37,473 nucleotides of DNA from Erythrobacter sp. (GTDB lineage: Bacteria; Pseudomonadota; Alphaproteobacteria; Sphingomonadales; Sphingomonadaceae). Positions 25,653-34,935 of the stretch are shown here, piece after piece; position 1 is the stretch's first letter, and each line of letters opens with the position of its first letter. Under the pieces are notes generated by a model that did no database searches, was not told where the DNA came from, and saw only the letters and a program-made list of their open reading frames with translations. Where the stretch lies: NCBI GenBank assembly GCA_030148605.1, contig JASBTD010000054.1:1-37473 (forward strand). The letters are read 5' to 3'. The position numbers and the translations under genes are program-made.

Positions 25653-27575
25653 ATGAATACCCCACCTGAAACACCCTTGCTCGACAAGGTGAATTACCCG
25701 GCTGACCTGCGCCAGCTGGACAAGAACGATTTGCGCCAGCTTTCGGATGAATTGCGCGCTGAAATGATCGATGCTGTCAGCACCTCCGGCGGCCATCTGG
25801 GCTCTGGCCTGGGCGTGGTCGAGCTGACTGTGGCGATCCATTATGTGTTCAACACGCCGGAAGACAAGCTGGTGTGGGACGTGGGGCACCAATGCTATCC
25901 GCACAAGATCATCACGGGCCGCCGTGACCGGATCCGCACGCTGCGCCAGGGCGGCGGCCTCAGCGGTTTCACCAAGCGAGCCGAGAGCGAATATGATCCT
26001 TTCGGTGCAGCGCATAGCTCGACTTCGATTTCGGCGGCGCTGGGCTTTGCCATGGCCAACAAGCTCAATGACAGGCCGGGGCGCGGGATTGCCGTGATCG
26101 GCGATGGCGCATTGAGCGCGGGCATGGCCTATGAAGCGATGAACAATGCCGAACAGGCGGGCAACCGGCTGGTCGTAATCCTGAATGACAATGACATGTC
26201 GATCGCGCCGCCTGTGGGCGGGCTGTCGGCCTATCTCGCGCGCATGGTTTCCTCCAGCGAGTATCTCGGCTTGCGCTCGCTCGCATCGAAAGTGACCGCC
26301 AAGATGTCACGCCGGGTGCACAAGGCGGTCGAGAAGGCAGAGGAATTCACGCGCGGCATGGTGACCGGCGGGACGCTGTTCGAAGAGCTGGGCTTTTACT
26401 ATGTCGGCCCGATTGACGGGCATAATCTGGATCACCTGATCCCGGTGCTGGAGAATGTCCGCGATAGCGAACAAGGGCCGGTGCTGATCCATGTCGTGAC
26501 GACCAAGGGCAAGGGTTACGAGCCAGCGGAAAACAGCGACGACAAATATCACGGCGTGCCCAAGTTTGATGTGGTGACCGGCGAAAAGGCGAAGTCCAAG
26601 GCTGGCCCGCCTGCTTACCAGAATGTGTTCGGCGATACGCTGGCCAAGCTGGCTGAGACTGACACACGCATCTGCGCGATTACCGCTGCCATGCCTTCGG
26701 GCACGGGGGTTGACCGTTTTGCCAAGGCGCATCCGGAGCGCGCTTTTGACGTCGGCATTGCCGAGCAGCACGGCGTGACCTTTGCCGCTGGCCTTGCCGC
26801 ACAAGGCATGCGACCGTTCGCCGCGATCTATTCGACTTTCCTGCAGCGCGCCTATGACCAGGTGGTGCATGATGTCGCGATCCAGAACCTGCCGGTGCGC
26901 TTCGCGATTGACCGGGCCGGGCTGGTCGGCGCGGATGGTTGCACGCACGCCGGCGCGTTTGACATCACCTATCTCGCCACGCTGCCGAACATGGTGGTGA
27001 TGGCCGCGGCAGACGAGGCTGAGCTGGTCCATATGACCTACACCGCCGCGGAATATGATGAAGGCCCGATCGCCTTCCGCTATCCGCGCGGCAATGGCGT
27101 GGGTGTGGAACTGCCCGAGAGCCCGCAGAAGCTGGAAATCGGCAAGGGGCGGTTTGTGCGCGAAGGGTCCAAAGTTGCGATCCTGTCACTCGGCGCGCGT
27201 TTGGCCGAAGCGCTCAAGGCGGCGGATACGCTGGAGGCCAAGGGGCTTTCGACCACGGTCGCGGACCTGCGCTTTGCCAAGCCGCTCGACACCGACCTGA
27301 TCGAGAAGCTGATGCGCAGCCACGAAGTGGTGGTGACAGTCGAGGAAGGTGCGATCGGTGGGCTCGGCGCGCATGTGCTGACCTTTGCCAGCGACGAAGG
27401 CCTGACTGACAACGGCCTCAAGGTTCGCACCATGCGCCTGCCCGATATCTTCCAGGACCAGGACGATCCGCAGAAGCAGTATGACGAAGCGGGGCTTAAC
27501 GCGCCCGATATCGTCGCCACCGTGCTGCGCGCGCTGCGGCACAACTCCGCAGGCGTGGAAGAGGCGCGGGCTTAA
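25653..27575 (+). CDS. dxs: 1-deoxy-D-xylulose-5-phosphate synthase
   Basis: A 640-residue thiamine-diphosphate enzyme joining pyruvate and glyceraldehyde 3-phosphate in the first step of the MEP isoprenoid pathway, which feeds carotenoids and quinones. Blocks include [34 protein letters not shown], the cofactor motif [49 protein letters not shown] and [18 protein letters not shown]. The ATG at 25653 gives the usual N-terminus ([14 protein letters not shown]); the frame from 25623 adds ten residues. The stop lies ten bases before the hydratase start. Confidence 0.97.
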   Translation: MNTPPETPLLDKVNYPADLRQLDKNDLRQLSDELRAEMIDAVSTSGGHLGSGLGVVELTVAIHYVFNTPEDKLVWDVGHQCYPHKIITGRRDRIRTLRQGGGLSGFTKRAESEYDPFGAAHSSTSISAALGFAMANKLNDRPGRGIAVIGDGALSAGMAYEAMNNAEQAGNRLVVILNDNDMSIAPPVGGLSAYLARMVSSSEYLGLRSLASKVTAKMSRRVHKAVEKAEEFTRGMVTGGTLFEELGFYYVGPIDGHNLDHLIPVLENVRDSEQGPVLIHVVTTKGKGYEPAENSDDKYHGVPKFDVVTGEKAKSKAGPPAYQNVFGDTLAKLAETDTRICAITAAMPSGTGVDRFAKAHPERAFDVGIAEQHGVTFAAGLAAQGMRPFAAIYSTFLQRAYDQVVHDVAIQNLPVRFAIDRAGLVGADGCTHAGAFDITYLATLPNMVVMAAADEAELVHMTYTAAEYDEGPIAFRYPRGNGVGVELPESPQKLEIGKGRFVREGSKVAILSLGARLAEALKAADTLEAKGLSTTVADLRFAKPLDTDLIEKLMRSHEVVVTVEEGAIGGLGAHVLTFASDEGLTDNGLKVRTMRLPDIFQDQDDPQKQYDEAGLNAPDIVATVLRALRHNSAGVEEARA

Positions 27576-27585
27576 GGTCAGGGCC

Positions 27586-28377
27586 GTGCTGAAAATCGAA
27601 ACAACCGGCCACATCACCACGCTCACCATCGACCGGGCGGAGAGCATGAATCCGCTCGGCGCGAAGGGCGATGGAGATGCCTTTGCTGATGCCTGCAAGG
27701 CGATCAATGCCGATCTCGATATTCGCTGCGTCATCCTGACCGGTGCGGGCCGCGCATTCAGCGCGGGCGGCGATATCAAGGCAATGAAAGCGCGTTCGGG
27801 CAGTTTCGGCGGTACTCCGCCGGGCATTTCGGACAGCTATCGCGACAATATCCACCGCATGCTGCGTGCGCTTTATGGGTTGCGCGTGCCGCTGATCTCC
27901 GCAGTCAACGGCCCGGCGATCGGGCTTGGCTGCGATGTCGCGTGCCTGGGTGATATCCGTATCGCGTCAGAGAAAGCAAAATTCGGGGTGACTTTCCTTA
28001 AGCTCGGGCTGATCCCGGGCGATGGCGGCACATGGATCCTGCCGCGCATCATCGGGGAAGCGCGTGCATCAGAGCTGTTCTACACCGGCGAGGTGATTGA
28101 TGCGCAAACCGCGCTCGAATGGGGCCTGGTCAGCCAGGTGGTTCCGCAAGAGGGCTTGCTGGATGAGGCTCGGGCGCTCGCAGCCAAAGTGGCTGCCATG
28201 CCGCCACATGCACTGCGCCATGCCAAGAACCTGATGCGGCAAGGGCGCGAAGTCAGCTATGACACAGCGCTGGAGCTTGCCGCCAATGCGCAGGCGCTGA
28301 TGCATCTGACCGATGATCACATGGAAGGCGTTGACGCGCTGATTGAAAAGCGCAGCGCGCATTTCAAAGGTGAATAG
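27586..28377 (+). CDS. Enoyl-CoA hydratase/isomerase family protein
   Basis: A 263-residue crotonase-fold protein. GAGRAFSAGGDIKAM (about 53-67) and NGPAIGLGCDVACLGDIRIAS (109-128) form the CoA pocket and oxyanion hole. The two glutamates of true enoyl-CoA hydratases are not kept: Asp117 is at the first site and Phe137 (FGVTFLKLG) at the second, while GDGGTW follows. It may therefore be an isomerase or another crotonase activity. The GTG at 27586 is preceded by AAGG that includes the dxs stop. The gene is convergent with mlaA, whose stop is only nine bases away. Confidence 0.85.
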   Translation: MLKIETTGHITTLTIDRAESMNPLGAKGDGDAFADACKAINADLDIRCVILTGAGRAFSAGGDIKAMKARSGSFGGTPPGISDSYRDNIHRMLRALYGLRVPLISAVNGPAIGLGCDVACLGDIRIASEKAKFGVTFLKLGLIPGDGGTWILPRIIGEARASELFYTGEVIDAQTALEWGLVSQVVPQEGLLDEARALAAKVAAMPPHALRHAKNLMRQGREVSYDTALELAANAQALMHLTDDHMEGVDALIEKRSAHFKGE

Positions 28378-28386
28378 GATCGGGGC

Positions 28387-29418
28387 CTAGGCTTCAGGCA
28401 GCGGCTGGACCACTTCCTCGCTGACATAGATGATCGCGGGCGGTGCGGGTTCGATTTCCTGTTCGGGCGCTTCAGCTTCAACCGGAGCGGTTTCAACCGG
28501 CGGAGTCACCTCTGGCGCATCGATTCCCAACAGCGCATCGATGCTGCATTCGCGCGGCGGCGGACGGTTCTTGAGAGCGGCGATATCTGCCTCGCGCAGG
28601 CACAAATAGCTTTCGCGCATGGCGAAATAGGGATCGTCGCTATTGGCGATTTGCTCAAGCCGCTCGTCAAACTCGATCCGATACTCGAGCGAATTCACTG
28701 CGAAGGCCGGGATTGCGTAATAGGGTGTGTTGAAGGGCTTGCCGATCGCAAACGGCAGGATCGACTGGTCGACACCTGTTCCCAAGAGATCGCGCAGTGA
28801 AGTTGCACCTATCAACGGCACCACCAAGAACGGCCCTGGCCCGACTCCATAATAGCCCAGTGTATTGCCGAAGCCGTTGCGACGATAAGGCAGGTTGAAC
28901 GGCTTCTTCTTCGCTACATCGACCAGCCCGCCCACGCCCACGGTGGTGTTGATGGCAAAGCGCCCCAGCGTCTCAAACGCCTTGCCGGGCTTCAGCTGAA
29001 GCAGGTAATTGAGCGCGTTGACCGGTTCCATCAGATTGCGGAAGAAATTCCGCAAGCCTTTGCGCACCGGGCTTGGCAGCTCTTCCTCGTAAGCACCTGC
29101 GATCGGCTTGACCAGCGCCTGGTCAACATCCTGCGTCAGTTTGAAAGTCGTCTCGTTGAGATTGACCAGCGGGTCCTTTTGCCGTGTCTCGCTGTCACCG
29201 GTCACAACAATTACATTGCCGCTGGGCTGGCGCGGTTCTGAGCTATCGCTTTCAACCGGCAGTGCTTGCTCTTCGGCGGGTGGCTCAACTGGCTGCGTGT
29301 CCTCCGCCGCCTGATCGGCGGCCTGCTGCGCGGCGTGCATCGCCGCTGGCATGTCAACGGCCACCGCCAAGGGCGCAGAAGACGCCATTAGAGCAGCTGA
29401 TGCCAGTGAGATTGCCAT
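28387..29418 (-). CDS. MlaA/VacJ family outer-membrane lipid-asymmetry protein without lipobox
   Basis: A 343-residue protein. The core (about 82-260) has MlaA family blocks: DPLVNLNETTFKLTQDVDQALVKPIA, NFFRNLMEPVNALNYLLQ, RFAINTTVGVGGLVDVAKK, FGNTLGYYGVGPGPFLVVPLIGATSLRD. MlaA takes misplaced phospholipids from the outer membrane for return by the Mla pathway. The N-terminus is an ordinary signal peptide without any cysteine in the first ~70 residues, so it is not a classical lipoprotein. NVIVVTG at 68-74 is identical to the TonB-box-like segment of the receptor at 5809. The last ~50 residues are Pro/Glu rich. Start at 29418, GGAAGG upstream. No other mla gene is in the window. Confidence 0.88.
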   Translation of the reverse strand: MAISLASAALMASSAPLAVAVDMPAAMHAAQQAADQAAEDTQPVEPPAEEQALPVESDSSEPRQPSGNVIVVTGDSETRQKDPLVNLNETTFKLTQDVDQALVKPIAGAYEEELPSPVRKGLRNFFRNLMEPVNALNYLLQLKPGKAFETLGRFAINTTVGVGGLVDVAKKKPFNLPYRRNGFGNTLGYYGVGPGPFLVVPLIGATSLRDLLGTGVDQSILPFAIGKPFNTPYYAIPAFAVNSLEYRIEFDERLEQIANSDDPYFAMRESYLCLREADIAALKNRPPPRECSIDALLGIDAPEVTPPVETAPVEAEAPEQEIEPAPPAIIYVSEEVVQPLPEA

Positions 29419-29434
29419 GCGTTACCTTCCCGCG

Positions 29435-29518
29435 CTTGAGCCAACACAGTGCATGTTGTTGTGGCTCAAGACAAATAAAAGGTTACTGTTGGCCTTTACA
29501 TGCGACGGCAAGTCGCAT
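29435..29518. promoter_or_regulatory. Two inverted repeats in the mlaA leader/promoter region
   Basis: CTTGAGCC (29435-29442) and GGCTCAAG (29463-29470) are perfect complements 20 bases apart, and the arm sits just upstream of the mlaA ribosome site. ATGCGAC (29500-29506) and GTCGCAT (29512-29518) form a second palindrome with a five-base spacer. They could be an mRNA hairpin and a regulator site, respectively; neither is matched to a known regulator. Confidence 0.45.
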
Positions 29519-29572
29519 CGCGCCACACCGTTTGGCCTTTGAGATATATGGCGAATTTTCGCCTTGGAACGC

Positions 29573-30253
29573 TTAGAACCAGCGCCACACACCCGCGGGA
29601 ATGCCGCCAAGCGGCATATGCAGCCAACTGAGCGCCAGCCATGCGGCGAGCCCGATCGCCCAGCACAACAGCCCGGCGGTAAACAGCGCGCCCCAGCGCG
29701 GCCAGAAGCTCGTCTTGCTTTCCCACGCGGCCCAGGCATCGCCCATCAGGTTTTCTTTCTTGCGATCCTGCATATGCGCGCCAACCAGTGCGAGGAAACC
29801 CATGGCGAGCGCGGTGATCACACTGCGCCAGTTCGCCATCAGCACGACATGCGACAGCGCCCAAAGGCCGATTGCCCACATCATCGGATGGCGGGTGACT
29901 TTGAAAACGCCCTTTGGTTCCGCGCGCGCCTGCGTTTCAGCGGCTGGCGTAGGCAAGGCGGGGTTGCCTGCAAAAGACCCGGCTAACATCACCAGCGCCG
30001 GCAGCGTGAGAATTGTCGCGATGATCCAGCCGATCTCGCCTGATCCACTCAGGTCTGCTGAAGGTGCAGCTTTGTACGCCAGATAGACCCAGAGCAGTGT
30101 TGCTGCGCTGACCAGCGAGTAGACAGCGCTGAAACCGCCTTCCTTCAACAGCTTGACCATGGGAGCGCGCAAGGGATGCGACATCGCAAAATGCGATCCC
30201 ACAAACGCGATATTCGCAGCGACGAGTTCAACCAGCGCACTATTCACGAGCAT
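29573..30253 (-). CDS. NnrU family integral membrane protein
   Basis: A 226-residue protein with about six hydrophobic segments. The pattern FVGSHFAMSHPLRAP, GVFKVTRHPMMWAIGLWALSHV and the terminal WPRWG stretch is that of NnrU, named from denitrification clusters; its relatives include methyltransferase-like and isoprenylcysteine carboxyl methyltransferase-like membrane proteins. HPMMW is the conserved central motif. No denitrification genes are in the window, so the role is open. The ATG at 30253 has a GGGGGGT just upstream; the longer frame from 30292 is less likely. Confidence 0.85.
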   Translation of the reverse strand: MLVNSALVELVAANIAFVGSHFAMSHPLRAPMVKLLKEGGFSAVYSLVSAATLLWVYLAYKAAPSADLSGSGEIGWIIATILTLPALVMLAGSFAGNPALPTPAAETQARAEPKGVFKVTRHPMMWAIGLWALSHVVLMANWRSVITALAMGFLALVGAHMQDRKKENLMGDAWAAWESKTSFWPRWGALFTAGLLCWAIGLAAWLALSWLHMPLGGIPAGVWRWF

Positions 30254-30340
30254 ACCCCCCAATTGCCGGGATTTGGCCACAGCTTTGCGCAAATGGCAAG
30301 CCAGAGCCTCGAAAGCGCGGGGGATGCGCGGTGGCTGAAC

Positions 30341-31627
30341 CTACCAGTCGTAAGCCTTGGGCAAGTCGCTTTCGTCGAGATCACGATAGCGATCACGCAG
30401 CCGTGTCTGGTGGTTCTCAAGCGGTTGCTCGATCCCGTCGATAAACACCCGTACCGGAGCGCTTGAGACTTCGAGCGGGTCACCATCCCAGACCACGACA
30501 TCGCCTGCGGCACCTGCCTTTAGCTCGCCAATCTGCCCCGCCATGCCCATGGCCGCCGCCGGCCGCGAGCTGATTGTGGCGAAGGCTTCGCCCCATGAAA
30601 GCCCGGTTGCACCGGGCATGCGGGACAGTGCGACCAGATTGCCGACATATTGCGTGAACATATGCGTGAAGCGGGCAGACGATGCGTTGAAAGTGACCTT
30701 GACGCCTGCCGCGCGCATTCGCCCGATATTGCTTTGCGAGGCCGCCAGTTGCTCGAACCGTTCGGGCAGGCTTTGCAGGCTTTCAGCAATCACCGGAATG
30801 CCTGCGCGCGCAATCTCATCGGCTACCAACCAGCCCTCAGTCGCGCCAACCAGAACCAGCTTGATCCGCGGAAATTCCTGCGCAAGTGCGATCACCGCCC
30901 GGATATCGGACGCGCGATGCGCTTGCACCAGCAGCTGCTGGCGGCCTGCCACGACGGGCCCAAGCGCTTCCGCATCAGCGCGGTTCAGCAGATTGTCTTC
31001 CCCGCTCCAGCGCCCTTCGGCAAAATCGCGCGCTTCGCGCAGGGCATTGCGCAATTCGACGTGGCTGGCCGTGCGGCTGCCCCCGGCGATATCCGCACCT
31101 CTTTCAGCGAGCGTCACCATCTGGAATGCGCGCGCCTTCATCACCGGCTCGCTATCTGCGCCGGTGTCTATGATCGCGCCCTGGCCCGCGAAGATGGAGT
31201 TTGACGGGCTTGGAGCGACCACTGCACGCGTGATGCCATTGCCGCGCGCGACCAGTATGTGCTGTGACACCGGATTGATTGCCGGGGTCACGTCAAGCGC
31301 TGCGTTGAACCGCGCCTTGCTGGCGCTGATGTCATTGCTCGACTGCACCCCGCTGACATCGGCAAGGCCGATGTCTGTCACTGCAGCGACGAGACCCGGG
31401 GTAACCCATGTGCCAACACCGTCATGAGTCGGCACCCCGGCGGGGATGGCAATGCCCGCTCCCACAGCTGCAATTTTGCCGCCGCGCACCAGCACTGTCG
31501 CATTCTGGATCGGTTCGCTGCCGTCGCCTGTGGCAACGGTGGCATTGGTGATGGCAAAATCCTGCGCGGTTGCAGGCTGGGCCAGCAATGCAAGCGGTGC
31601 GGCGGCAAAGGCGAGATAGCGCATCAT
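30341..31627 (-). CDS. Amidohydrolase-fold exported protein lacking the HxH metal motif
   Basis: A 428-residue protein with a signal peptide (MMRYLAFAAAPLALLAQPATAQ). The fold is that of amidohydrolases: an N-terminal beta domain (NATVATGDGSEPIQNATVLVRGGKIAAVGAG), a barrel, and a terminal ELKAGAAGDVVVWDGDPLEVSS. Where the family has TPGLIDxHxH this protein has TPGLVAAVTDIGL (residues 76-88), so the first metal ligands are missing. A His in QAHRASDI remains. It may be inactive or a partner of the upstream enzyme: its ATG overlaps that gene's stop (ATGA) with AAGGAG before it. Confidence 0.85.
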   Translation of the reverse strand: MMRYLAFAAAPLALLAQPATAQDFAITNATVATGDGSEPIQNATVLVRGGKIAAVGAGIAIPAGVPTHDGVGTWVTPGLVAAVTDIGLADVSGVQSSNDISASKARFNAALDVTPAINPVSQHILVARGNGITRAVVAPSPSNSIFAGQGAIIDTGADSEPVMKARAFQMVTLAERGADIAGGSRTASHVELRNALREARDFAEGRWSGEDNLLNRADAEALGPVVAGRQQLLVQAHRASDIRAVIALAQEFPRIKLVLVGATEGWLVADEIARAGIPVIAESLQSLPERFEQLAASQSNIGRMRAAGVKVTFNASSARFTHMFTQYVGNLVALSRMPGATGLSWGEAFATISSRPAAAMGMAGQIGELKAGAAGDVVVWDGDPLEVSSAPVRVFIDGIEQPLENHQTRLRDRYRDLDESDLPKAYDW

Positions 31628-33027
31628 TTCACATCTCCTTCGCCTGGCTGGCCAAGCTCGAAATCGCTTACTGGCCGCCGCTTGGGATCCATCGCATCGA
31701 ACAGCAGCGCGCCATCGACCCACACTTTCTCTGGTCGCGAATAGACGCTCAAGGGATCACCGTTCCACAACACGACATCGGCCATCTTGCCCGGTTCCAG
31801 GCTGCCGGTCATTGTGTCGATGCCCATCGCCTTGGCTGCGTTGAGCGTGATCCAGCGGATCACTTCGCCATCGGGGATTTCGATGCCCAGCCTTGCGCCT
31901 GCGGCCTGCGCCTTGGCCGCTTCCTGGTTCAAGCGCTGGATATCCTGGTCACTGTCAGAATGGATCACCACGCATGCGCCGGCTTGCTGCAGCAAGGCCG
32001 CGTTTTCAGGGATCGCGTCATAGCTTTCCATCTTGAAGCCATACCAGTCTGCCCAGATCGCGCTGCACACGCCGTTTTCGCGCAGCAAGTCGCCGATCTT
32101 GTAGCTTTCGACTGCGTGGTGGAAGGCAGTGACGCGGTATCCAATCTCTTTCGCCATATCCATCACCAGCGCCATTTCATCGGCGCGGTAGCAGTGGTTG
32201 TGGACCAGGATCTCTCCATCAAGCACGCCCACCATGGTTTCCTTGGCAAGATTGCGCTTGCGATCCTCGTCATCGCGATAGGCGATCGCATCCAGCCAGT
32301 TCTGCCGGTTGACGGCGAAATTGCCCATCCGGGTCGAAGGCTTGGTATTGCGCCCGCCATAGACGCGCTTGGGGTTTTCACCGCAAGCCATCTTCATGCC
32401 ATACGGCGCGCCGGGGAACTTCATGCCCTGGACAGTACGCGAATAGACATTCTTGAGAGTGACCGAACGCCCGCCGACAAGGTTGGCGGAACCGGGCAGG
32501 ATCTGCAACGATGTGACACCGCCATTGGCTAGCGCGCGGCTGAACCCCGGGTCTTGCGGCCAGACAGAATGTTCGGCCCAGACATCGGGCGTGGTGGGAG
32601 AGGTCGCTTCATTGCCGTCCGAATGCGCGGGCACTGACGGTGAAGGATAGTCGCCCAAGTGCGAATGGATATCGATCACGCCCGGGGTCACATATTTGCC
32701 GGTGCCATCGAACACTGCGATGTCCGCCGGGATTGGCGTGTCCGGGCCACCTACGGCAACGATCTCACCGCCACTGAAGAACACCACGCCATTGTCGATC
32801 TGCTCGCCTGTTCCAGTGAAGATGGTTGCGCCCACCAATGCCGTCGGCACGCCGGGATAGGGGCGATAGGTTGACGGGTAAGGGTCCTTGTTGAATTCGC
32901 CTGGTGAACTGGTTGCCTTGCTGTCGGCGCCTGTCTCGGCAATCGCTTGACTGCTGCCGGTGGTGGCGCATGCGGCGAGCGCGAGCGCGCCCCCCACACT
33001 CGCGAATACTCGCTTCATATGTGGCAT
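31624..33027 (-). CDS. Amidohydrolase, predicted lipoprotein
   Basis: A 467-residue metal-dependent hydrolase. The N-terminus (MKRVFASVGGALALAAC) is a lipoprotein signal with lipobox LAAC. The metal motif is intact: VTPGVIDIHSHLGD (His121, His123), then LVHNHCYRADE, AFHHAVE and VVIHSDSDQD, and the barrel ends in ITLNAAKAMGID and GKMADVVLWNGDP. This branch includes imidazolonepropionase- and dipeptidase-like enzymes; the substrate is unclear. The ATG at 33027 has GAAGGGA six bases upstream, and 33018 is an alternative. The longer frame from 33096 begins in the terminator of the upstream transporter gene. Its stop overlaps the next amidohydrolase start. Confidence 0.88.
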   Translation of the reverse strand: MPHMKRVFASVGGALALAACATTGSSQAIAETGADSKATSSPGEFNKDPYPSTYRPYPGVPTALVGATIFTGTGEQIDNGVVFFSGGEIVAVGGPDTPIPADIAVFDGTGKYVTPGVIDIHSHLGDYPSPSVPAHSDGNEATSPTTPDVWAEHSVWPQDPGFSRALANGGVTSLQILPGSANLVGGRSVTLKNVYSRTVQGMKFPGAPYGMKMACGENPKRVYGGRNTKPSTRMGNFAVNRQNWLDAIAYRDDEDRKRNLAKETMVGVLDGEILVHNHCYRADEMALVMDMAKEIGYRVTAFHHAVESYKIGDLLRENGVCSAIWADWYGFKMESYDAIPENAALLQQAGACVVIHSDSDQDIQRLNQEAAKAQAAGARLGIEIPDGEVIRWITLNAAKAMGIDTMTGSLEPGKMADVVLWNGDPLSVYSRPEKVWVDGALLFDAMDPKRRPVSDFELGQPGEGDVK

Positions 33028-33060
33028 GTGCGTCCCTTCATCAATGCCCCTGCGGGCAAG

Positions 33061-33089
33061 CAAAAAGGGGGCGCAATGCCTGCGCCCCC
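33061..33089 (-). terminator. Terminator after the peptide transporter gene
   Basis: GGGGGCGCA (33067-33075) and TGCGCCCCC (33081-33089) form a perfect nine-base stem with a five-base loop. On the minus strand the stem is followed by TTTTTG. It lies just downstream of the transporter stop and before the amidohydrolase starts, so the amidohydrolases should have their own promoter or depend on read-through. Confidence 0.88.
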
Positions 33090-33102
33090 AAATCATCGCC
33101 GC

Positions 33103-34749
33103 TTACGCGCCTGAACGCGTTGTCGGATGGATACCACCTTCCTGCGCTTCCAGGCCGGCTTCCGCTGCGCCTTCGAGCCCTTCGTCGTCTTTCAGCGTGT
33201 CCAAGTGCATCAGTTTCTTGATCAGCGGGCTGATCACGATCACGCCGACGCCCACGCCAACTGTGATCCAGCCAATCTGGCTGTAAACTGCGAGCACGGT
33301 TTCCTTTGCTGCACCCTCACCAGATGCCGCTTCAGAGCCGGTTGCCGCGGCAATAAGGCCAGCCACGAAGTTGCCGGTGGCAGAAGCGAAGAACCATGTG
33401 CCCATGATAAGCGATGCCATGTGCGCCGGAGCCAGCCGGTTCATAGCCGACAGGCCTACGGGAGAGAGGCAAAGCTCGCCAGTGGTGTGGAGCAGGTAGA
33501 TCAGGAAGATGAAGATGACTGGAGTCATGTTCTCCATGCCAACCGCATTCGCACCGAATACCAGCACCAGGAAACCTGCGCCCAGCTGGATCAGCGCAAG
33601 GCCAAACTTTGCCGGGGTCGAAGGCTCGAGTCCCTTTTTGCCAAGCCAGGTCCAAAGCCCGGCGAAGAACGGCGCGAGCATGATGATGTAGATCGGGTTG
33701 ATCGACTGGAAGATCGACGCCGAAACGCCCTGCCGATCAACATAGCGATCCGTAAACAGGTTGAGCGAAGAACCTGCTTGCTCGAACAGTGCCCAGAACA
33801 GGATCGAACCGATGATGAGGAACATCGCCGCAAAGATGCGGTCCCGGTCATGTCCGCCCATCTTGATTGCCTGCCAGATAACATAGGCGACCAGCAATGC
33901 ACCAAACACACCAAGGATTGTTCCGACAACGGCCTGATTCTGGACCAGCCACCAGGTTACACCGACGGCCGCGAAGCCGACAATGTACAGGAACCACTCG
34001 AACTTGATGCCCATATAAGGTGCTTCGAGCTTCTCCGGCACAGTGCTTTCGCCCTTGCCCAGAAGCAGCGGTTTGAAGATGATGAAGACGATCAGGCCCA
34101 GCAGCATGCCGATGCCCGCTGCGCCAAAGCCATAGGCCCAGCCATAGGTCTGGCCCAGATAGCCTGCGATGATCGTGCCGACAGCCGCACCGACGTTAAT
34201 CCCCATGTAGAAGATCGTGTAAGCACCGTCGCGGCGGATATCGGTGCGCGGATAAAGCTGGCCCACGATCACGGAGATATTCGCTTTGAGGAAGCCCGAA
34301 CCGACGATGATGAAGGCCAGTGCAGCCCAGAACACGTCGATCATCGGGTTGTTCTGGCCTAGCGAACCTTCGCCTTCGAAGGCCATCAGGAAGTGGCCGA
34401 TCGTCAAGAGCACCGCGCCGAACAGCACCGCCTTGCGTTGCCCCAGGTAACGGTCAGCGAGATAGCCGCCAAGCACCGGCGCGATATAGACCAGCGCGGT
34501 ATAGGCGCCGTAGATGACAGAGGCTTTCTCGTCATTGAAGAGCCAGTGCTGCGTCAGGTAGAAGATCAGCAGCGCGCGCATGCCGTAATAGGAAAAGCGT
34601 TCCCACATCTCGGCAAAGAACAGCACGAACAGCCCCTTGGGGTGCCCGGCGAATTCTGCATTCTTCGATGTTACGATGGTTGCGCCACCAATCAGCAGCA
34701 GCACCAGAAATGTTGCAGCGATGGCAACGATGATTTCTTCAAGCGTCAC
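33103..34749 (-). CDS. POT family proton-coupled di/tripeptide transporter
   Basis: A 548-residue inner-membrane protein with about 14 hydrophobic segments. MWERFSYYGMRALL near residue 48 is the ExxERFxYYG signature of peptide transporters. GGYLADRYLGQRKAVL, the GSGFLKANISVIVG stretch, FYMGINVGAA and ELCLSPVGLSAMNRLAP are further family blocks. The GTG at 34749 has GGGGAGGG six bases upstream, which decides the start; the frame from 34812 adds 21 residues that include this ribosome site. Upstream of two amidohydrolase genes, it suggests uptake and breakdown of peptides. It is divergent from the GntR regulator. Confidence 0.93.
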   Translation of the reverse strand: MTLEEIIVAIAATFLVLLLIGGATIVTSKNAEFAGHPKGLFVLFFAEMWERFSYYGMRALLIFYLTQHWLFNDEKASVIYGAYTALVYIAPVLGGYLADRYLGQRKAVLFGAVLLTIGHFLMAFEGEGSLGQNNPMIDVFWAALAFIIVGSGFLKANISVIVGQLYPRTDIRRDGAYTIFYMGINVGAAVGTIIAGYLGQTYGWAYGFGAAGIGMLLGLIVFIIFKPLLLGKGESTVPEKLEAPYMGIKFEWFLYIVGFAAVGVTWWLVQNQAVVGTILGVFGALLVAYVIWQAIKMGGHDRDRIFAAMFLIIGSILFWALFEQAGSSLNLFTDRYVDRQGVSASIFQSINPIYIIMLAPFFAGLWTWLGKKGLEPSTPAKFGLALIQLGAGFLVLVFGANAVGMENMTPVIFIFLIYLLHTTGELCLSPVGLSAMNRLAPAHMASLIMGTWFFASATGNFVAGLIAAATGSEAASGEGAAKETVLAVYSQIGWITVGVGVGVIVISPLIKKLMHLDTLKDDEGLEGAAEAGLEAQEGGIHPTTRSGA

Positions 34750-34935
34750 GAACGACCCTCCCCGTGAAGTCCATTTTTTGCCCGCGGTCCCGCCGAGCCA
34801 ATCGCCGGGCACCCTAACGGCTCAATCGGCCATGTGAAGCATTAGTTGCAGGCGAAACCGCTTTCTTGCCCCTCACTCGGGAACTTGACGCGCATGACTG
34901 TGTTATGGCACTGAGGCACTGATCGCGAGGAAACC

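Noticed and set aside
33127..34362. Plus-strand frame of 411 codons opposite the peptide transporter
   Set aside because: Its charged, Arg/His-rich composition is the mirror of membrane codons; no domain is visible.
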